This document shows, piece after piece, positions 9,372-20,801 of a stretch of DNA of 64,000 bases. Source of the DNA: Trichomonas vaginalis G3 (lineage: Eukaryota > Parabasalia > Trichomonadida > Trichomonadidae); contig NC_067208.1 of NCBI RefSeq assembly GCF_026262505.1, positions 62,001 to 126,000 of the forward strand, in the 5' to 3' direction. Below the pieces are notes generated by a model. The model had not been told where the DNA came from and did not search any database. It worked only from the letters and a program-made list of their open reading frames with translations. Position numbers and translations under genes: made by a program. Position 1 is the stretch's first letter. Every line of letters begins with the position of its first letter.

Positions 9372-10831
9372 TCATAGCTTATACATTCTAAAAATGATAA
9401 ACTATTATAATTGTACGTAGAATACTCGAAAAAATAATTACCCTATATTTCCAACTCTTGGAAAATTTTCATGACCCCCTACCCAGGGTCCTAAAATGGG
9501 TATTTTCCTCACACAGACACCGTGGTTTTTTGAGCCGGGAAATAAATAGCGCAGACAGTTTCTACATATAGAGACATGCTTATACTTAGAGTTTGACGGG
9601 AATCTAAAGTGATTTTTTTCTGCATCGCGAAATCTAATGCAATCTCAAAATCATGAAGAAACTGCGAATCGGAGCGCAATTTTTTAATATGTTAATATAT
9701 AAAGGTACCCCTACTACTGCAAATGCTTCAAATGAAAATCTAAGAAATCAGATTAATTTGATCACATTAGTATAGTATTGGTCAAACCAAAAACTCATAT
9801 GTTGATATATAGCCTATGGATATTCATATTATCTACTTTTCATTGAATTACATAAGATTTAATAATCTCATAAATATTCTTTTTAATTTTCCGAATTCCG
9901 TGTGCATTTAGATTGCCCATACCTGTATATAATAATTCTAGAATGGTTTGGTTAGATATTAAGTTTTTTAGATTAATATTTTAACATTTTGATAAAACAA
10001 GCATTTGTTCCATTTTAGAATCGCCATTGAACTCTAGTTTGACTAACATGATGTTGTATGATCAAATAAATTCTAACTTCATGAGATAAATTTTGAAATT
10101 AGAAAATGCGATATCTGACTCAAATATTTATCTGAACACATTTAACATTCAATGATAAACTAAAGTACTATACAGCAGATTCGATTTGGCTTATATTTTA
10201 TATAATCAACAAATAATCCTATAAAATTGTGCTATTCACGTTGCTCAAAGATGTATTGAACATTCCCTACTTGTGTATTGATAAAATTAGATATAGATTC
10301 TAATGTAAATCGATATTTTGAAAATTCATATATATTTTGTCTTGGTTTGGCATTTGATCGTGTTGAAACCGGAATTGCAATATATATCATCTAAATATAT
10401 AACTATCAAAATATGAGCTATAGATTTTTAAATTATTCTCCTGAATATGAGTGACTAACATAATTATATTGAATTGAGTAGTAAGAATCATAAATATTAG
10501 AATCTGACGATAATTTATTATAACTTTATATAGGAACAAGATTATAAATGATGATGAAAATAAAGATTAAATTTAAATCTGAAAATTTGAAAACATTAAG
10601 TGTATATGATAGCATTACAAAATTAAATTTTATGTGGAAGAGGAAATAGAGGAATTAGAAGTATTATGAGAAAATAATAAGATATAAAAACAAGATTCTA
10701 TTAAATGAGTTAATTTATAGAAAGGAATAACAGTGTGAATGTAGTAAATGAATGTTTTCATGATGTATTATTGAAATCTTAAGTTTTGTTAAGAAGATAA
10801 TAAGGGAATCAAATTTTGTATTAGGAAGTTT
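9367..10831. other. AT-rich spacer, no gene seen
   Basis: About 1.5 kb of AT-rich DNA without a convincing reading frame, tandem repeat or terminal repeat. A short less AT-rich patch near 9470-9560 has no recognised feature. Confidence 0.6.
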
Positions 10832-11642
10832 GACCGACAAGAGTGTATTGTGCACTCTTGTCGGTCTGCATGTCTCATTCCGGGAGACATTGTCACTGCA
10901 TGTCTCCCAGAATGAGACAATCTTCCGCATTCATAACTTGAATGCGGAAGTTTGACCGACAAGAGTGTATTGTGCACTCTTGTCGATCTAAATGTATCTT
11001 ACAATCAAAGACACTTTCATACAATCTTTTCGAAGTTAAAAAAAAATTTAATTATTTCTTTCTTATTTAGTTATGAACCTGAAGAGAAATTTTAAGGAAA
11101 ATATTAAGTTGTGCAATTTGCATCTATCTCTTTATGTGATGCATATTTTCACGATCTGACAGCAGAAATCGAATCAGCGGAGCCAGAAGAATCAGATTAC
11201 GTGTGGAAAATAGGTTTTGAACGCTTAGATAGGACTAAAATGAGACTTTATGAGATGTGTTGTATAATTATAGTTTTTGCGATAATGTGTCATGAGATCA
11301 GAATATGAAGAGAGTAAATATGTATTATTGTCACAGGTTTATATGTGGGGATAGCTCGATAGAGTCTCTAAAAGAGATTAGTACGTGAGTAAGGCGATTT
11401 AATAAACAAAAGAAAGAAATAATTAAATTTTTTTTTAACTTCGAAAAGATTGTATGAAAGTGTCTTTGATTGTAAGATACATTTAGATCGACAAGAGTGC
11501 ACAATACACTCTTGTCGGTCAAACTTCCGCATTCAAGTTATGAATGCGGAAGATTGTCTCATTCTGGGAGACATGCAGTGACAATGTCTCCCGGAATGAG
11601 ACATGCAGACCGACAAGAGTGTATTGTGCACTCTTGTCGGTC
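10832..11642. repeat. Foldback element with 233-bp inverted arms made of hairpins
   Basis: The arms 10832-11064 and 11410-11642 are inverted copies that differ essentially only in one hairpin loop that is itself flipped. The spacer is 345 bp. Each arm is a chain of hairpins: GACCGACAAGAGTG with CACTCTTGTCGGTC; TGTCTCATTC...GGGAGACA with its complement; and CTTCCGCATTCA with TGAATGCGGAAG. GAAGTTT flanks both ends, but it also recurs beside other hairpins, so it is not a safe target duplication. The spacer holds an open frame at 11111-11308 without an ATG. It looks like a foldback or MITE-type element. Confidence 0.9.
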
Positions 11643-11815
11643 GAAGTTTTGAAATCACATTCTGATTGCAAAAGATTGTCTCATTCTGGGAGACATGCAG
11701 TGACAATGTCTCCCAGAATGAGACATGCAGACCGACAAGAGTGCACAATACACTCTTGTCGGTCGAAGTTTTGCAATCGCGTTGTGATTGCAAAAGATTG
11801 TGCTATTCCTGCATA
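11643..11815. repeat. Further hairpins beside the foldback
   Basis: The TGTCTC hairpin and the GACCGACAAGAGTG hairpin occur once more, now bordered by TTTTGCAATC and GATTGCAAAA pairs. It looks like a partial extra copy of the foldback arm or a modular hairpin array growing at one side. Confidence 0.8.
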
Positions 11816-11975
11816 TTTCCTACGAGCCTGCTTCATAAAATTGAATCCTTCTATCCAATTTAAATGCGATTTCGCTAATCTTTCATCTAAAATCACTAAT
11901 CAGAAGCATATTGCAAGTTAACTTGAACCGGCATGTTCCTCCTATCCTGTCTTTCAGTTCTTTCTATCAGCCATG

Positions 11976-12183
11976 GTTCACAAGGAGGAGAGCTTTGCGC
12001 ACAATCAGACATAAGATTGCGGCAGAGGAACCGGGCAGAGAGCAGCTTGAAGCGGTAAGATGTCCGAATGCTGTCTCCCAGGTGTATCTGTCAGGCAAAG
12101 TTCACAAGGAGGAGAGCTTTGCGCACAATCAGACATAAGATTGCGGCAGAGGAACCGGGCAGAGAGCAGCTTGAAGCGGTAAG
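11976..12183. repeat. Duplicated 84-bp unit
   Basis: Positions 11976-12059 and 12100-12183 are the same 84-bp sequence (starting GTTCACAAGGAGGAGAGC), separated by a 40-bp linker. It is markedly more GC-rich than its surroundings. I do not recognise the source, and the frames read through it are short. Confidence 0.85.
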
Positions 12184-12252
12184 CTGTTTTCAAGTCTTTA
12201 GTTAACAAACTTTAACAAAAGACATCTAAAAAATTTGAAATAATTGCAAAAT

Positions 12253-12420
12253 AATGCCGTCAGGTAATGCGCACCTAAGGGAGGTGTTTTGCGGGAGCTG
12301 GGGGTATCTTGGTGAGTACTCAGGAGGCCAAGAAGGGCACCCCAACCGACATTTTGCTGACGCATTGTGTAAGCAACCATTCTGATAACCGCTCAAACCG
12401 TCGGGACAAAATAATTTATG
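12253..12420. other. GC-richer island of unknown origin
   Basis: About 170 bp (containing GGAGCTGGGGGTATCTTGG) stand out by base composition from the AT-rich surroundings. Both strands are open for 50-60 codons but show no motif I can name. It directly precedes the 113-bp array. It may be the tail of a decayed transposon or transferred DNA. Confidence 0.4.
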
Positions 12421-12432
12421 AAATTATAAGTC

Positions 12433-13480
12433 ATCTTTCTAATACATATTTTTGGAAGGGCGTGAGATACGCCAACTTAAATATATTATTAAATATGAGA
12501 AAATCACTCAACAAAAAAACAATTCTTTCAAAAAGTTTAAAATTTATCTTTCTAATACATACTTTTGGAAGGGCGTAAGATACGCCAACTTAAATATATT
12601 ATTAAATATGAGAAAATCGCTCAACAAAAAAACAATTCTTTCAAAAAGTTTAAAATTTATCTTTCTAATACATACTTTTGGAAGGGCGTGAGATACGCCA
12701 ACTTAAATATATTATTAAATATGAGAAAATCACTCAACAAAAAAACAATTCTTTCAAAAAGTTTAAAATTTATCTTTCTAATACATACTTTTGGAAGGGC
12801 GTGAGATACGCCAACTTAAATATATTATTAAATATGAGAAAATCGCTCAACAAAAAAACAATTCTTTCAAAAAGTTTAAAATTTATCTTTCTAATACATA
12901 TTTTTGGAAGGGCGTAAGATACGCCAACTTAAATATATTATTAAATATGAGAAAATCGCTCAACAAAAAAACAATTCTTTCAAAAAGTTTAAAATTTATC
13001 TTTCTAATACATACTTTTGGAAGGGCGTAAGATACGCCAACTTAAATATATTATTAAATATGAGAAAATCGCTCAACAAAAAAACAATTCTTTCAAAAAG
13101 TTTAAAATTTATCTTTCTAATACATACTTTTGGAAGGGCGTAAGATACGCCAACTTAAATATATTATTAAATATGAGAAAATCACTCAACAAAAAAACAA
13201 TTCTTTCAAAAAGTTTAAAATTTATCTTTCTAATACATACTTTTGGAAGGGCGTGAGATACGCCAACTTAAATATATTATTAAATATGAGAAAATCACTC
13301 AACAAAAAAACAATTCTTTCAAAAAGTTTAAAATTTATCTTTCTAATACATACTTTTGGAAGGGCGTGAGATACGCCAACTTAAATATATTATTAAATAT
13401 GAGAAAATCGCTCAACAAAAAAACAATTCTTTCAAAAAGTTTGACATTGATCTTTCTAATACATATCCTATGGAAGGAGT
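12433..13480. repeat. 113-bp tandem repeat array, nine full copies
   Basis: Copies start every 113 bp (12433, 12546, 12659 and so on to 13337), with a partial tenth from 13450. Units differ at only a few positions. Each holds a small hairpin, GGCGT with ACGCC. Because 113 is not a multiple of three, the 79-codon frames that appear in every copy rotate between frames and are not genes. The last copy diverges at its end. Confidence 0.97.
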
Positions 13481-14490
13481 TTACATTCACAAAATAAAAA
13501 CCAGTTCAAAATCTTATTACTCCTTGAATTAAAATCATTTAATTTCAAATCCATTCCAAATCCTTAAATCTGTATTAAAATCATTTTGCCAACAACCAAC
13601 ACAATACAAATTACATTTCCATATATCTTCTTGTCCATTTTAATTTTTTATCTCATTTTATTTAATTTTATTTAAAAGCATATAGACATCGAGATCCTTT
13701 ACACATAGTTATATAAAAGTCAAATACATAATAAATTCTTAATTCTAGAGATATCTCAAAATCTCATTTTTTAATTTAAAATACCTTTCATTTTTCACAG
13801 TACTATCACAACAAACAAGCCATTTACTAATTAACACATATAAGAAAAATATCAAATTACAAAACAACTTTCAATATCATTCGCATCGAATTCTATTTTT
13901 TCATAATTATCAACTACATGTTATTATATAATATATGTCGGCGCATATTCCACTCTATACAAGTGTCAGACACACTCACACAAAGCTGTGAGATTCATAC
14001 CTCTATCAGTAGGACTTCTCAAATCAAGAACACATATGTTTCACTATCGCACATCTGTGTAGGATCTAATTAACCCTTTGGACTGGTACTTCAAAATTTG
14101 ATAATTTGATAATTTCATGTGATATCATCATTTGCCTTTAAAACAACTGTGCGTTAAACTAGACACGTTTCTCTATCATAATGCAAAATATCAAAGTTTG
14201 GGAGACTCCCAAAGTGTCTGAAACTGATCATAAGGGTGAAAAACCGTTTTCCAGAAGTTGGGAACGTAGGGTATTGAAGAAAATTTAGATGTCTAGTAGA
14301 GCTTCGAATCGTTTTTATAAATCAGCACAAATCCAGACAACTATTTATTAATGAGAAAAGCAAAATTAAACATATCAAAGAATGAATCTTTTTTTTCCCT
14401 CTTTTTTTTTCAATGAATTGAACCAAACCTAATTATCTGAAGTAGCCAGAAAGTAATTAAAGTCTTTTCGTACTTTCAGTGAATAATTCG
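13481..14490. other. AT-rich spacer before element B
   Basis: No gene seen. A few less AT-rich words occur near 13950-14060. The left end of element B lies somewhere near 14400-14700, but I could not find its terminal repeat, so the limit is approximate. Confidence 0.5.
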
Positions 14491-14734
14491 ATTATCGAAA
14501 TGCCAACTAAGATTTTATTTTATCACAATTTAAAATCTTATCGTAGTTTTTCCCAACGAATTGTCGATTTCATATTAAATAAAATTAGTAATTTTCTTGA
14601 AGTCAAAGTAGTATATATGGACGGGTTGTGTGACTTTTTTTGTAAACGTAAGAATTCATACAATATCGAACGATTTTGTATCATTATTTTTAACATTAAT
14701 TTTAAAATATATTTATTTTTTTATTCTTACATAA

Positions 14735-15115
14735 ATGACCCAACAAGTAAAACCAGATAAAATAGATTATCGAATTTTAGAGGATGGTGTTCCTGTTTAT
14801 ATTCAAAGATTTAAAGGGAAGCAATATTATAGAATTGTTAATCCTGAATACATAAAACATTTATTTAAAAAGGAAGACTGTGAATTATTAAACGCTAATG
14901 AATATGAAAGCCAAAATAAGCTAATGAGATATAAATATATTGGAAGTGATGAAAGGTGTAAAGATAAAGATAAAGTTTATACAGTTTCATATTATGAATG
15001 GAAAACCGATAAGATTAGAAAACATTTAGGAGATTATGGGGAAAAATCTGAATTCTTTAAATCTAGTATATACGAGAGAGTAAAAGAAATTAGAAATAAT
15101 TATTTTCATGAATAA
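14735..15115 (+). CDS. Element B protein, 126 aa, unknown
   Basis: MTQQVKPDKIDYRILEDGVP opens a charged protein with many Lys, Tyr and Glu residues and no recognised motif. The start follows a T-rich stretch, as for other element B genes. It is the leftmost credible gene of the element and looks whole. Confidence 0.55.
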   Translation: MTQQVKPDKIDYRILEDGVPVYIQRFKGKQYYRIVNPEYIKHLFKKEDCELLNANEYESQNKLMRYKYIGSDERCKDKDKVYTVSYYEWKTDKIRKHLGDYGEKSEFFKSSIYERVKEIRNNYFHE

Positions 15116-15299
15116 AACATAAACGCATTAAAAAAAATTAACATTAATTTTAAAATAATTTATTTTTCCATCTTTTATAAAAGAAGCTATATATAGATGA
15201 TGTCAGATATTCCACGATTAATTAAACATTGTTGAATAACTGAATGGAATCAATGGAGTCATAATCAAAAACCTCATAAACGAGTAAAAAAATTAGAAA

Positions 15300-15668
15300 T
15301 TAATGATTATTTGAATTTATGAAATCAATAATTTGATTTATTCGCTCTTCAATAATTTCTATTCTTTTTGTTAAATCATCTATTTTCATTAATGAGGTGA
15401 TTCTTGATTGAGGAATAGATTTCAAACTAACCACTCCTTTTATTTTTGAAATTTTGAATCCATCAACTTTAAACATTTTATTCAATTTACATGTTGTCAA
15501 TTCTTCAAATAATTTTTTATTGTTAGCATAATAGTCATTAAATTCTTCAACAGATGAAAAAATTTTTATTTCAGTAATTGGTTTAACAACGTTTATTTTT
15601 TGTTGAACATTTTCACTTTCATTTATTTCTTCCTCCTTTGTTTCATTTATTTTTAAAATCGGTTTCAT
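15300..15668 (-). CDS. Element B protein, 122 aa, coiled-coil C-terminus
   Basis: MKPILKINETKEEEINESEN gives an acidic N-terminus, a middle GFKISKIKGVVSLK, and a C-terminal heptad-like region (about residues 90-120). Its layout loosely resembles the 78-residue protein near the right end of element C (48100-48336). The ATG follows a T5-ATTT box. It looks whole; function unknown. Confidence 0.55.
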   Translation of the reverse strand: MKPILKINETKEEEINESENVQQKINVVKPITEIKIFSSVEEFNDYYANNKKLFEELTTCKLNKMFKVDGFKISKIKGVVSLKSIPQSRITSLMKIDDLTKRIEIIEERINQIIDFINSNNH

Positions 15669-15736
15669 TTATCATTAAATAAAAATTAGAATATAAGTGA
15701 TGAAATGAATTTTTAATTTTAATGAAATAATCAGAA

Positions 15737-15973
15737 ATGGCGGCAGGATTCTTTAAAAAATTATGGGATGGAATTAAGAAAGCTGCGGGTTGGGTTCATC
15801 AAAAGATTATTAAACCCATTGCAAACTTTTTGGCACCAGTAGCGAAAACGGCAGGAACTATCATAGGTGGAGTATTAGGTGCTAAAGCAGGTAATCCGGC
15901 GATGGGAGCACAAGCAGGTAACGCAGTTGGTGGAATTGCTGAAGGAATACTTAATAAAATAGGAGGTAGATAG
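15737..15973 (+). CDS. Small amphipathic virion-like peptide, 78 aa
   Basis: MAAGFFKKLWDGIKKAAGWV opens a basic amphipathic N-terminus (1-30), followed by a Gly/Ala-rich hydrophobic segment (about 38-75) that could insert into membranes. Peptides of this kind in adenovirus-like and Polinton virions act in capsid assembly or membrane disruption; here that is inference. It is convergent with a relative at 15998-16213. It looks whole. Confidence 0.65.
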   Translation: MAAGFFKKLWDGIKKAAGWVHQKIIKPIANFLAPVAKTAGTIIGGVLGAKAGNPAMGAQAGNAVGGIAEGILNKIGGR

Positions 15974-15997
15974 TGGAAAAATAAATAAATATTATTT

Positions 15998-16213
15998 TTA
16001 TCTTAGTATCGGTTGTAGTCTTTGATAAACTTTTTCTCCTTTATTTAAAATTTCTCTTATTGGGGCAGCTTTTGGTGTTATTGATTCAGCAACGTCACTA
16101 ATTGCTTCTTTATTCTTAAATATCCAATTTGCTCCCTTCTTCAATGTTTCCCAAACTTTACTCGCTCCTCTTTTTACTTTATCCCATAATTTTTTAAAGA
16201 ATCCTGCCGCCAT
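15998..16213 (-). CDS. Small amphipathic virion-like peptide, 71 aa
   Basis: Shares the first 11 residues and the leader with the convergent gene at 15737-15973, then diverges (KVKRGASKVWETLKKGANW). Basic and amphipathic, without the Gly/Ala-rich tail. It may serve a related virion role, with the shared N-terminus acting as a sorting or processing signal. It looks whole. Confidence 0.65.
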   Translation of the reverse strand: MAAGFFKKLWDKVKRGASKVWETLKKGANWIFKNKEAISDVAESITPKAAPIREILNKGEKVYQRLQPILR

Positions 16214-16280
16214 TTCTGATTATTTCATTAAAATTAAAAATTCATTTCCATCTTTTAATTTTGATTTTTTTATTTAATAA

Positions 16281-17913
16281 ATGACGACTAACTATTTGGT
16301 GCCAAACACCAAACCAATTAATGGAAATGTGTTTCATTCATTCGAAAAGATAAATGAAATATTTGCAAAGAATGACGGTAGAAGATATTATAGAGAACTT
16401 GAAAGTTCATGCTATGACTCTGATACTCCATATTTTGATGATAAACAAACTCATTTAAGAATTACAAATCCATGATGTGAACCAATTAGGTGACACATAT
16501 ATTAAACGCAAAGTTAAAGCAACTCTAGTTTCAAATAAAGCTTTCATATGTGATGCCGCTTTTAAATGCATGCGTTTATTCGTTGGTTACAAATCATCAA
16601 ATCAAAGCTTTAAACAATTAGAAGTAGAAACCGAAAGAGGTGATGCTGGTTATCTTCAGATGGATTGCGCCCGTGAATCTTTCGCATTTGCAACATATAA
16701 ACCGAAATCAGAAAGGAAAGTTAAAAAGTTTGTTCATTCGTTATATAATAATGTTCAAAAATATGATAACTCAGTATGTGGTAAATATATTGACCCTTCA
16801 GAAGTTTTCAAGAGAGCAAATGAAGAAGTTGATATCACTTTTGATATGATTATTCCGGTAAATGATTTGTTAGCATTTCAGGCGTTCGATGATTATCCTA
16901 AATCATTTGGTGATATCATTCTTAAATATTATGTTTTCAGGGATACTTTAGTATTTTGTCAGGTTGACCCGTTAAGAGTTGCTGATTTACAAAATTACGT
17001 TTATGAAAAGATAACTGATGAAAATTATGAAAAGATTATGAATCATGTTTATAAATATGATCGCAAATTCCAACAAATCGGACTTCCTGCCAAATTAATT
17101 ACAGGCTTAGCCGCTACATCTGCTGACGCAACAGTTGATGACGTTATTATTTCATGCACAAAGATGGAAGTTTTAGAGGATAAATGCATTACACCAGGAT
17201 ATGGTTTAATTGAAGAATCAGTTAAAGCAATACCACGTTTATTCAGTAAGGAAGATCCATTCATGATTCCAGCTCAACATATTGACGTTCGTTCACTAAA
17301 TGGAGGTTGCATCACTCCTGAAGGTATTAGCTCAGATTTCTCATACGCTCTTCATAATGTTACAGATGTTGTGTTAACATTTCCGAAGAATGCAATGCAA
17401 AGAACAGTTTTAGAAAATCCAATGCTTCGAGGTCTTCAGGTCACTATAGATTCCAGAAACTTCCCCGATCAAGCGATGACCACAGTGGGCGACATATTCT
17501 TTACACGTATGCTTCAAGCTTCTGATTTAGATGGAGTGAATGAATGCACAGAAGAATATGAGGACTCATTAACTAGACCACTGAATGATGATAAGGTGCC
17601 ATTAGCTAGAACATGGAAAGACCAAACTTCATTCTTATGCACTATTCCAGTTCAACGTGATGGAGCGGGTATATTCTTTGATGGATTAGAAACTTTCAAC
17701 TCACAAGTTACAGTACAAGTGAAAGCTTATCCAATCATTCAGGGTGAAAATGACACTTACTGTTCAAAGGTGACAAATCCTCCTCAGGTTTGGTTTACTA
17801 GGACTACATATTGGACATGGACACCGGATGAAGGTTTGAAATATCATCCAACAGGTACACCACCGCAGTATAGAAGTTCATATGATGAAATATTGATGAA
17901 TAGAAATGTTTAA
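16281..17913 (+). pseudogene. Major capsid protein-like, about 540 codons (element B)
   Basis: The long frame contains IIPVNDLLAFQAFDDYPKSF followed by GDIILKYYVF. The element C capsid protein has the comparable IPVRRFLPLEAIRFIPAFAG then NIQLKVKF. This IPV...LL...F pattern and the length fit double jelly-roll capsid proteins of Polintons. The C-terminal part is beta-rich (FLCTIPVQRDGAGIFF). It would form the hexon-like capsomers. It lies upstream of the ATPase. It looks interrupted about once near the 5' end. Confidence 0.65.
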
Positions 17914-17937
17914 AATTATAAATTTATTTTTGATTAA

Positions 17938-18763
17938 ATGGATTTAAATTCATCCACCCTTATGAAGAATTAGCAGGAGTATATAATACATACGTAGATG
18001 ATATGATTAATGAAGCATTGAGTGATAATAGAAATGCTCTATCTAAGGAAAAATTAATGAAAATTCCATATTCTGAATGTTACTTAAATTCAATCACTGC
18101 AGCAATTGGTAAACAAAATAAAGGTAAAACATTAACGATATTAAAACAAATTATCATTATTGCTAACACTTCCCCCATTCACATGTGTTAATTTATATCA
18201 ACCGTTCAGGTTCACCTTCAGATGATACATTTGAATCTTTAAAGCATTTAATCAAAATTCCAATTATTTATTTATCACAAGAAGAAGCAGAAGATTATTT
18301 AAAAAACTTTTTAATGTATAAAGAATTATATAATACAATCAAGAAGCAAGGATTAGAGGATAAAATTATTGATAAACAACGGGATGAATTATTTGAAACA
18401 CTTTCTATTTCAAATTTTGATAGAGAATTTTTGCATTCACTAATTTTTCTAGATGATGCCGTGAAATCAAAACTAATAACTAATGAGAAATCATATTTTA
18501 ATCAATTATTAACTCAATGTCGACATATTCAATGTTCATTCTTTATGGCTGTTCAATACTTTAAAGCATTAAGCACAAACATTAAATCAAATCTATCAAC
18601 ACTTTTCATTTTCAGTGGTTTTAGTCGTCAACAGTTGAACGTTATGCTTTATCAAGTGAATTTACCAATGAGCATTAATGAACTTTACACACAATATCAA
18701 CAATTAGGAGAACATGGAAAAATAATAGTTGATTTAAATAAAGGAGGTGTTAAATTTGATTAA
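17938..18763 (+). pseudogene. Packaging ATPase, FtsK-HerA type (element B)
   Basis: Shows the P-loop GKQNKGKT, a Walker B-like SLIFLDDAVKSK, and STLFIFSGFSRQQLNVMLYQ, which parallels DFVIFQGFSRYDIELIWKQ of the element C ATPase. Expected to drive genome packaging into the capsid. It follows the capsid gene and precedes a conserved structural gene, as one expects of a morphogenesis cluster. It looks broken with about two breaks. Confidence 0.8.
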
Positions 18764-18803
18764 CTTTTTATAATTAATTTTTATTTTTTATTTATAATTA
18801 AAC

Positions 18804-19703
18804 ATGACAGAAATTGCAAATCTTCTACAGGTTCCATTAAAACAAGGAACAAACAAAAAGGGTGCATATAATAGAACTATGAAAGTTCCAGACGGAATGA
18901 AAGAATTAGTCCACATTGTTGCCGGTCTTCAAAAGGATGTTAAACAAATGAGAAATGTTTTAACATTACCAGAAGCTCAAGCATATGCCAAACGTCATGG
19001 TCCAAATTGGGAAGCACACGAAGCAGACATTACGGGTCCAAATGGAAAACCTGATGGTATAAATGAAGTCTTTGTTACTGATGGTCAAGGTAATATTAAA
19101 GTCATAAATGGTTATAAATTAACTGTATCTGATTATCCTAAACGTAAAGCATATAATGAACGTTATCCTATGCAATTTGATGAAAATGGAAAAGCTGTTA
19201 AACAATACATTGGAGAAGGTGAAAATGGTCCAATTAACTCATACCGTTATAATCCATATTCTTATTTCAATGAAGAATTAAATGCTATTGAAGAGGGACC
19301 GGATGGATTACCACGATATTCTAACCAGTTTGATGGTCAATATGCAAATATTAGACCCGAAATTTCAGCTAAGAAATTCTTTAAAGTTGCTTTATTCGAT
19401 CCAGTGTTCAATGAACAGAAAGAAGCAATGAAAGCAGAATTTAAACCAATTCAAGTGGCAAGAATTTCTTCATCTTCACTTTCAGAAGCGTTCAAGGAAT
19501 TGATAAAGAAACCACTTTATTCTCAACAAGGTTATAACTTTGATTTAATTAAAGAAAGTGATAGACGTAAATTAGAAAAATCAGATGGTTTTAAGAATGC
19601 ATGTAATGAAATGATTAAAGATATTGCAAATGATAAAATAAGACTGGGAGAAACTCAAATCATTATCAATAACATAATTGGTGCAGTTACAAAGAAAGTA
19701 TAA
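18804..19703 (+). CDS. Conserved structural-type protein, 299 aa
   Basis: Starts [20 protein letters not shown]. Residues about 75-115 read [20 protein letters not shown], then [18 protein letters not shown]. An 'INGY...SDYP' pattern after an Asp/Gly-rich turn is, as far as I recall, seen in virion proteins of large DNA viruses and Polinton-like viruses; this is memory and not a search. It sits between the ATPase and the fibre block and looks whole. Confidence 0.6.
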   Translation: MTEIANLLQVPLKQGTNKKGAYNRTMKVPDGMKELVHIVAGLQKDVKQMRNVLTLPEAQAYAKRHGPNWEAHEADITGPNGKPDGINEVFVTDGQGNIKVINGYKLTVSDYPKRKAYNERYPMQFDENGKAVKQYIGEGENGPINSYRYNPYSYFNEELNAIEEGPDGLPRYSNQFDGQYANIRPEISAKKFFKVALFDPVFNEQKEAMKAEFKPIQVARISSSSLSEAFKELIKKPLYSQQGYNFDLIKESDRRKLEKSDGFKNACNEMIKDIANDKIRLGETQIIINNIIGAVTKKV

Positions 19704-19786
19704 GCAAACAAGGATGAACCTTGGGATATTACCGTAACAACTAAATAAAACTTTAAATATATTTTTCTTTTTTTATTCAATTATAA

Positions 19787-20451
19787 ATGAGAAGACGTTT
19801 CACAAGTCAAAAGAACACAAACGCAAAAGCAGAGATTACGGTTGGTTATAACGTAAATGATGATAAATCACGAATTATTCAAAATGTTAAAGTTAATGTT
19901 AGCCCTGAATTAACAAGGTCAGCAACTCAACCAAATTTATTAACTCGTGACTTACCGAAAAAGGAGGAGCAAAATAAAGAAGATGAAGACCCAATCATTT
20001 TATCTGAACCTGGTAAAGAACCTGTTGAAATTCCCACTTATCCAACATACCCCCACCTCTTTCATCAAACATCGAGAACCCATATAAAATAGACATTAAT
20101 TCTGAATTAATGAAAATTTACCGTGATATAATAATTAATAATTATGATTCAATAATAAATTTAATTGACCAATCCGGTTTAATTATTTTACCTTATGAAT
20201 CATTAATTCACATTATCGCCATTCTTTGTGATGTTCAAGATTCAGACGTTAAGATTCAATTTTTCATAGATGATGAGGTTTCATGCTGCGGAACAGTTGC
20301 AAAAATAAATCCTATAAAGGATATTAGCACAATTAAGATATCAAAGAACGGAACAACAACTGAACTACATTTAACTTATAATAACATATACAATAAAATA
20401 GTTGATGAATATAAAATATCACTTGAAAAATTCTTTGTTAAGGCTATTTAA
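19787..20451 (+). pseudogene. Conserved element protein with CCG motif (element B)
   Basis: The N-terminal part is polar and Pro-rich. The C-terminal part (MKIYRDIIINNYDSIINLID, then DDEVSCCGTVAKINPIKDIS) corresponds in order and pattern to the C-terminus of the 209-residue element C protein (EIECCGQTPLFMKIGNIRII). Both lie in the same place between ATPase and fibre. Function unknown, probably structural. It looks interrupted about once. Confidence 0.6.
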
Positions 20452-20801
20452 TATTCAAGCATTAACATTATTGAATAATAATCCTTTGAATCATAATCAA
20501 TAATAATTGACCTTTCACCAGTTTCTATCGTTTGTTTTATTTCTTTTTGTTCCCCACTATCCGGATCGGTCATTGTAATTGTTTTTGTTATAGTATCAGC
20601 TTTATCTTTAACTTCAATCTTTTTTCCATCAGGATATTTAAACCAAAATTCCAAAAATTCGATATTGTCAATCTGTTCATATTTTAATCTATCAATTGCA
20701 TTTTTTAATACATCTGAAAATCTTATGAAATGGTCATTATATGGGTTTGATTGAACTAAATTTGAATGAAGTGAAATATAACCTGATGATGAATATGACA
20801 T
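20448..20801 (-). CDS. Small element B protein, 117 aa
   Basis: MSYSSSGYISLHSNLVQSNP start; the middle reads FWFKYPDGKKIEVKDKADTI. It overlaps the end of the convergent gene by four bases. It takes the position that the 90-residue protein (30974-31246) has in element C, also on the minus strand, though I cannot align them. It looks whole. Confidence 0.55.
   Translation of the reverse strand: MSYSSSGYISLHSNLVQSNPYNDHFIRFSDVLKNAIDRLKYEQIDNIEFLEFWFKYPDGKKIEVKDKADTITKTITMTDPDSGEQKEIKQTIETGERSIIIDYDSKDYYSIMLMLEY

Larger units (their letters stand above)
15702..16248. repeat. Perfect 68-bp inverted repeat flanking two small genes
   Basis: 15702-15769 and 16181-16248 are perfect reverse complements over 68 bp. 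Each arm contains the upstream region plus the first 11 codons of one of two convergent genes, so both proteins begin MAAGFFKKLWD under the same leader. Recent inverted duplication or ongoing gene conversion would explain this. Confidence 0.95.

Noticed and set aside
11111-11308. 65-codon frame in the foldback spacer
   Set aside because: No ATG near its start and no motif; kept only as part of the foldback description.
10825-11649. GAAGTTT as a target-site duplication of the foldback
   Set aside because: The word also occurs beside other hairpin modules, so it may be part of the module.
11533-11921. Frames reading through hairpins (SFWETCSDNVSRNETCRP and similar)
   Set aside because: They appear in both strands and several copies because they translate the palindromic hairpins of the foldback.
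12452-13497. Series of identical 79-codon frames
   Set aside because: They are translations of the 113-bp tandem repeat; the frame rotates from copy to copy and each frame runs across unit borders.
14479-14760. 93-codon frame at the left edge of element B
   Set aside because: It begins with GTG, is very AT-biased (Phe, Ile, Tyr) and overlaps the better gene at 14735.
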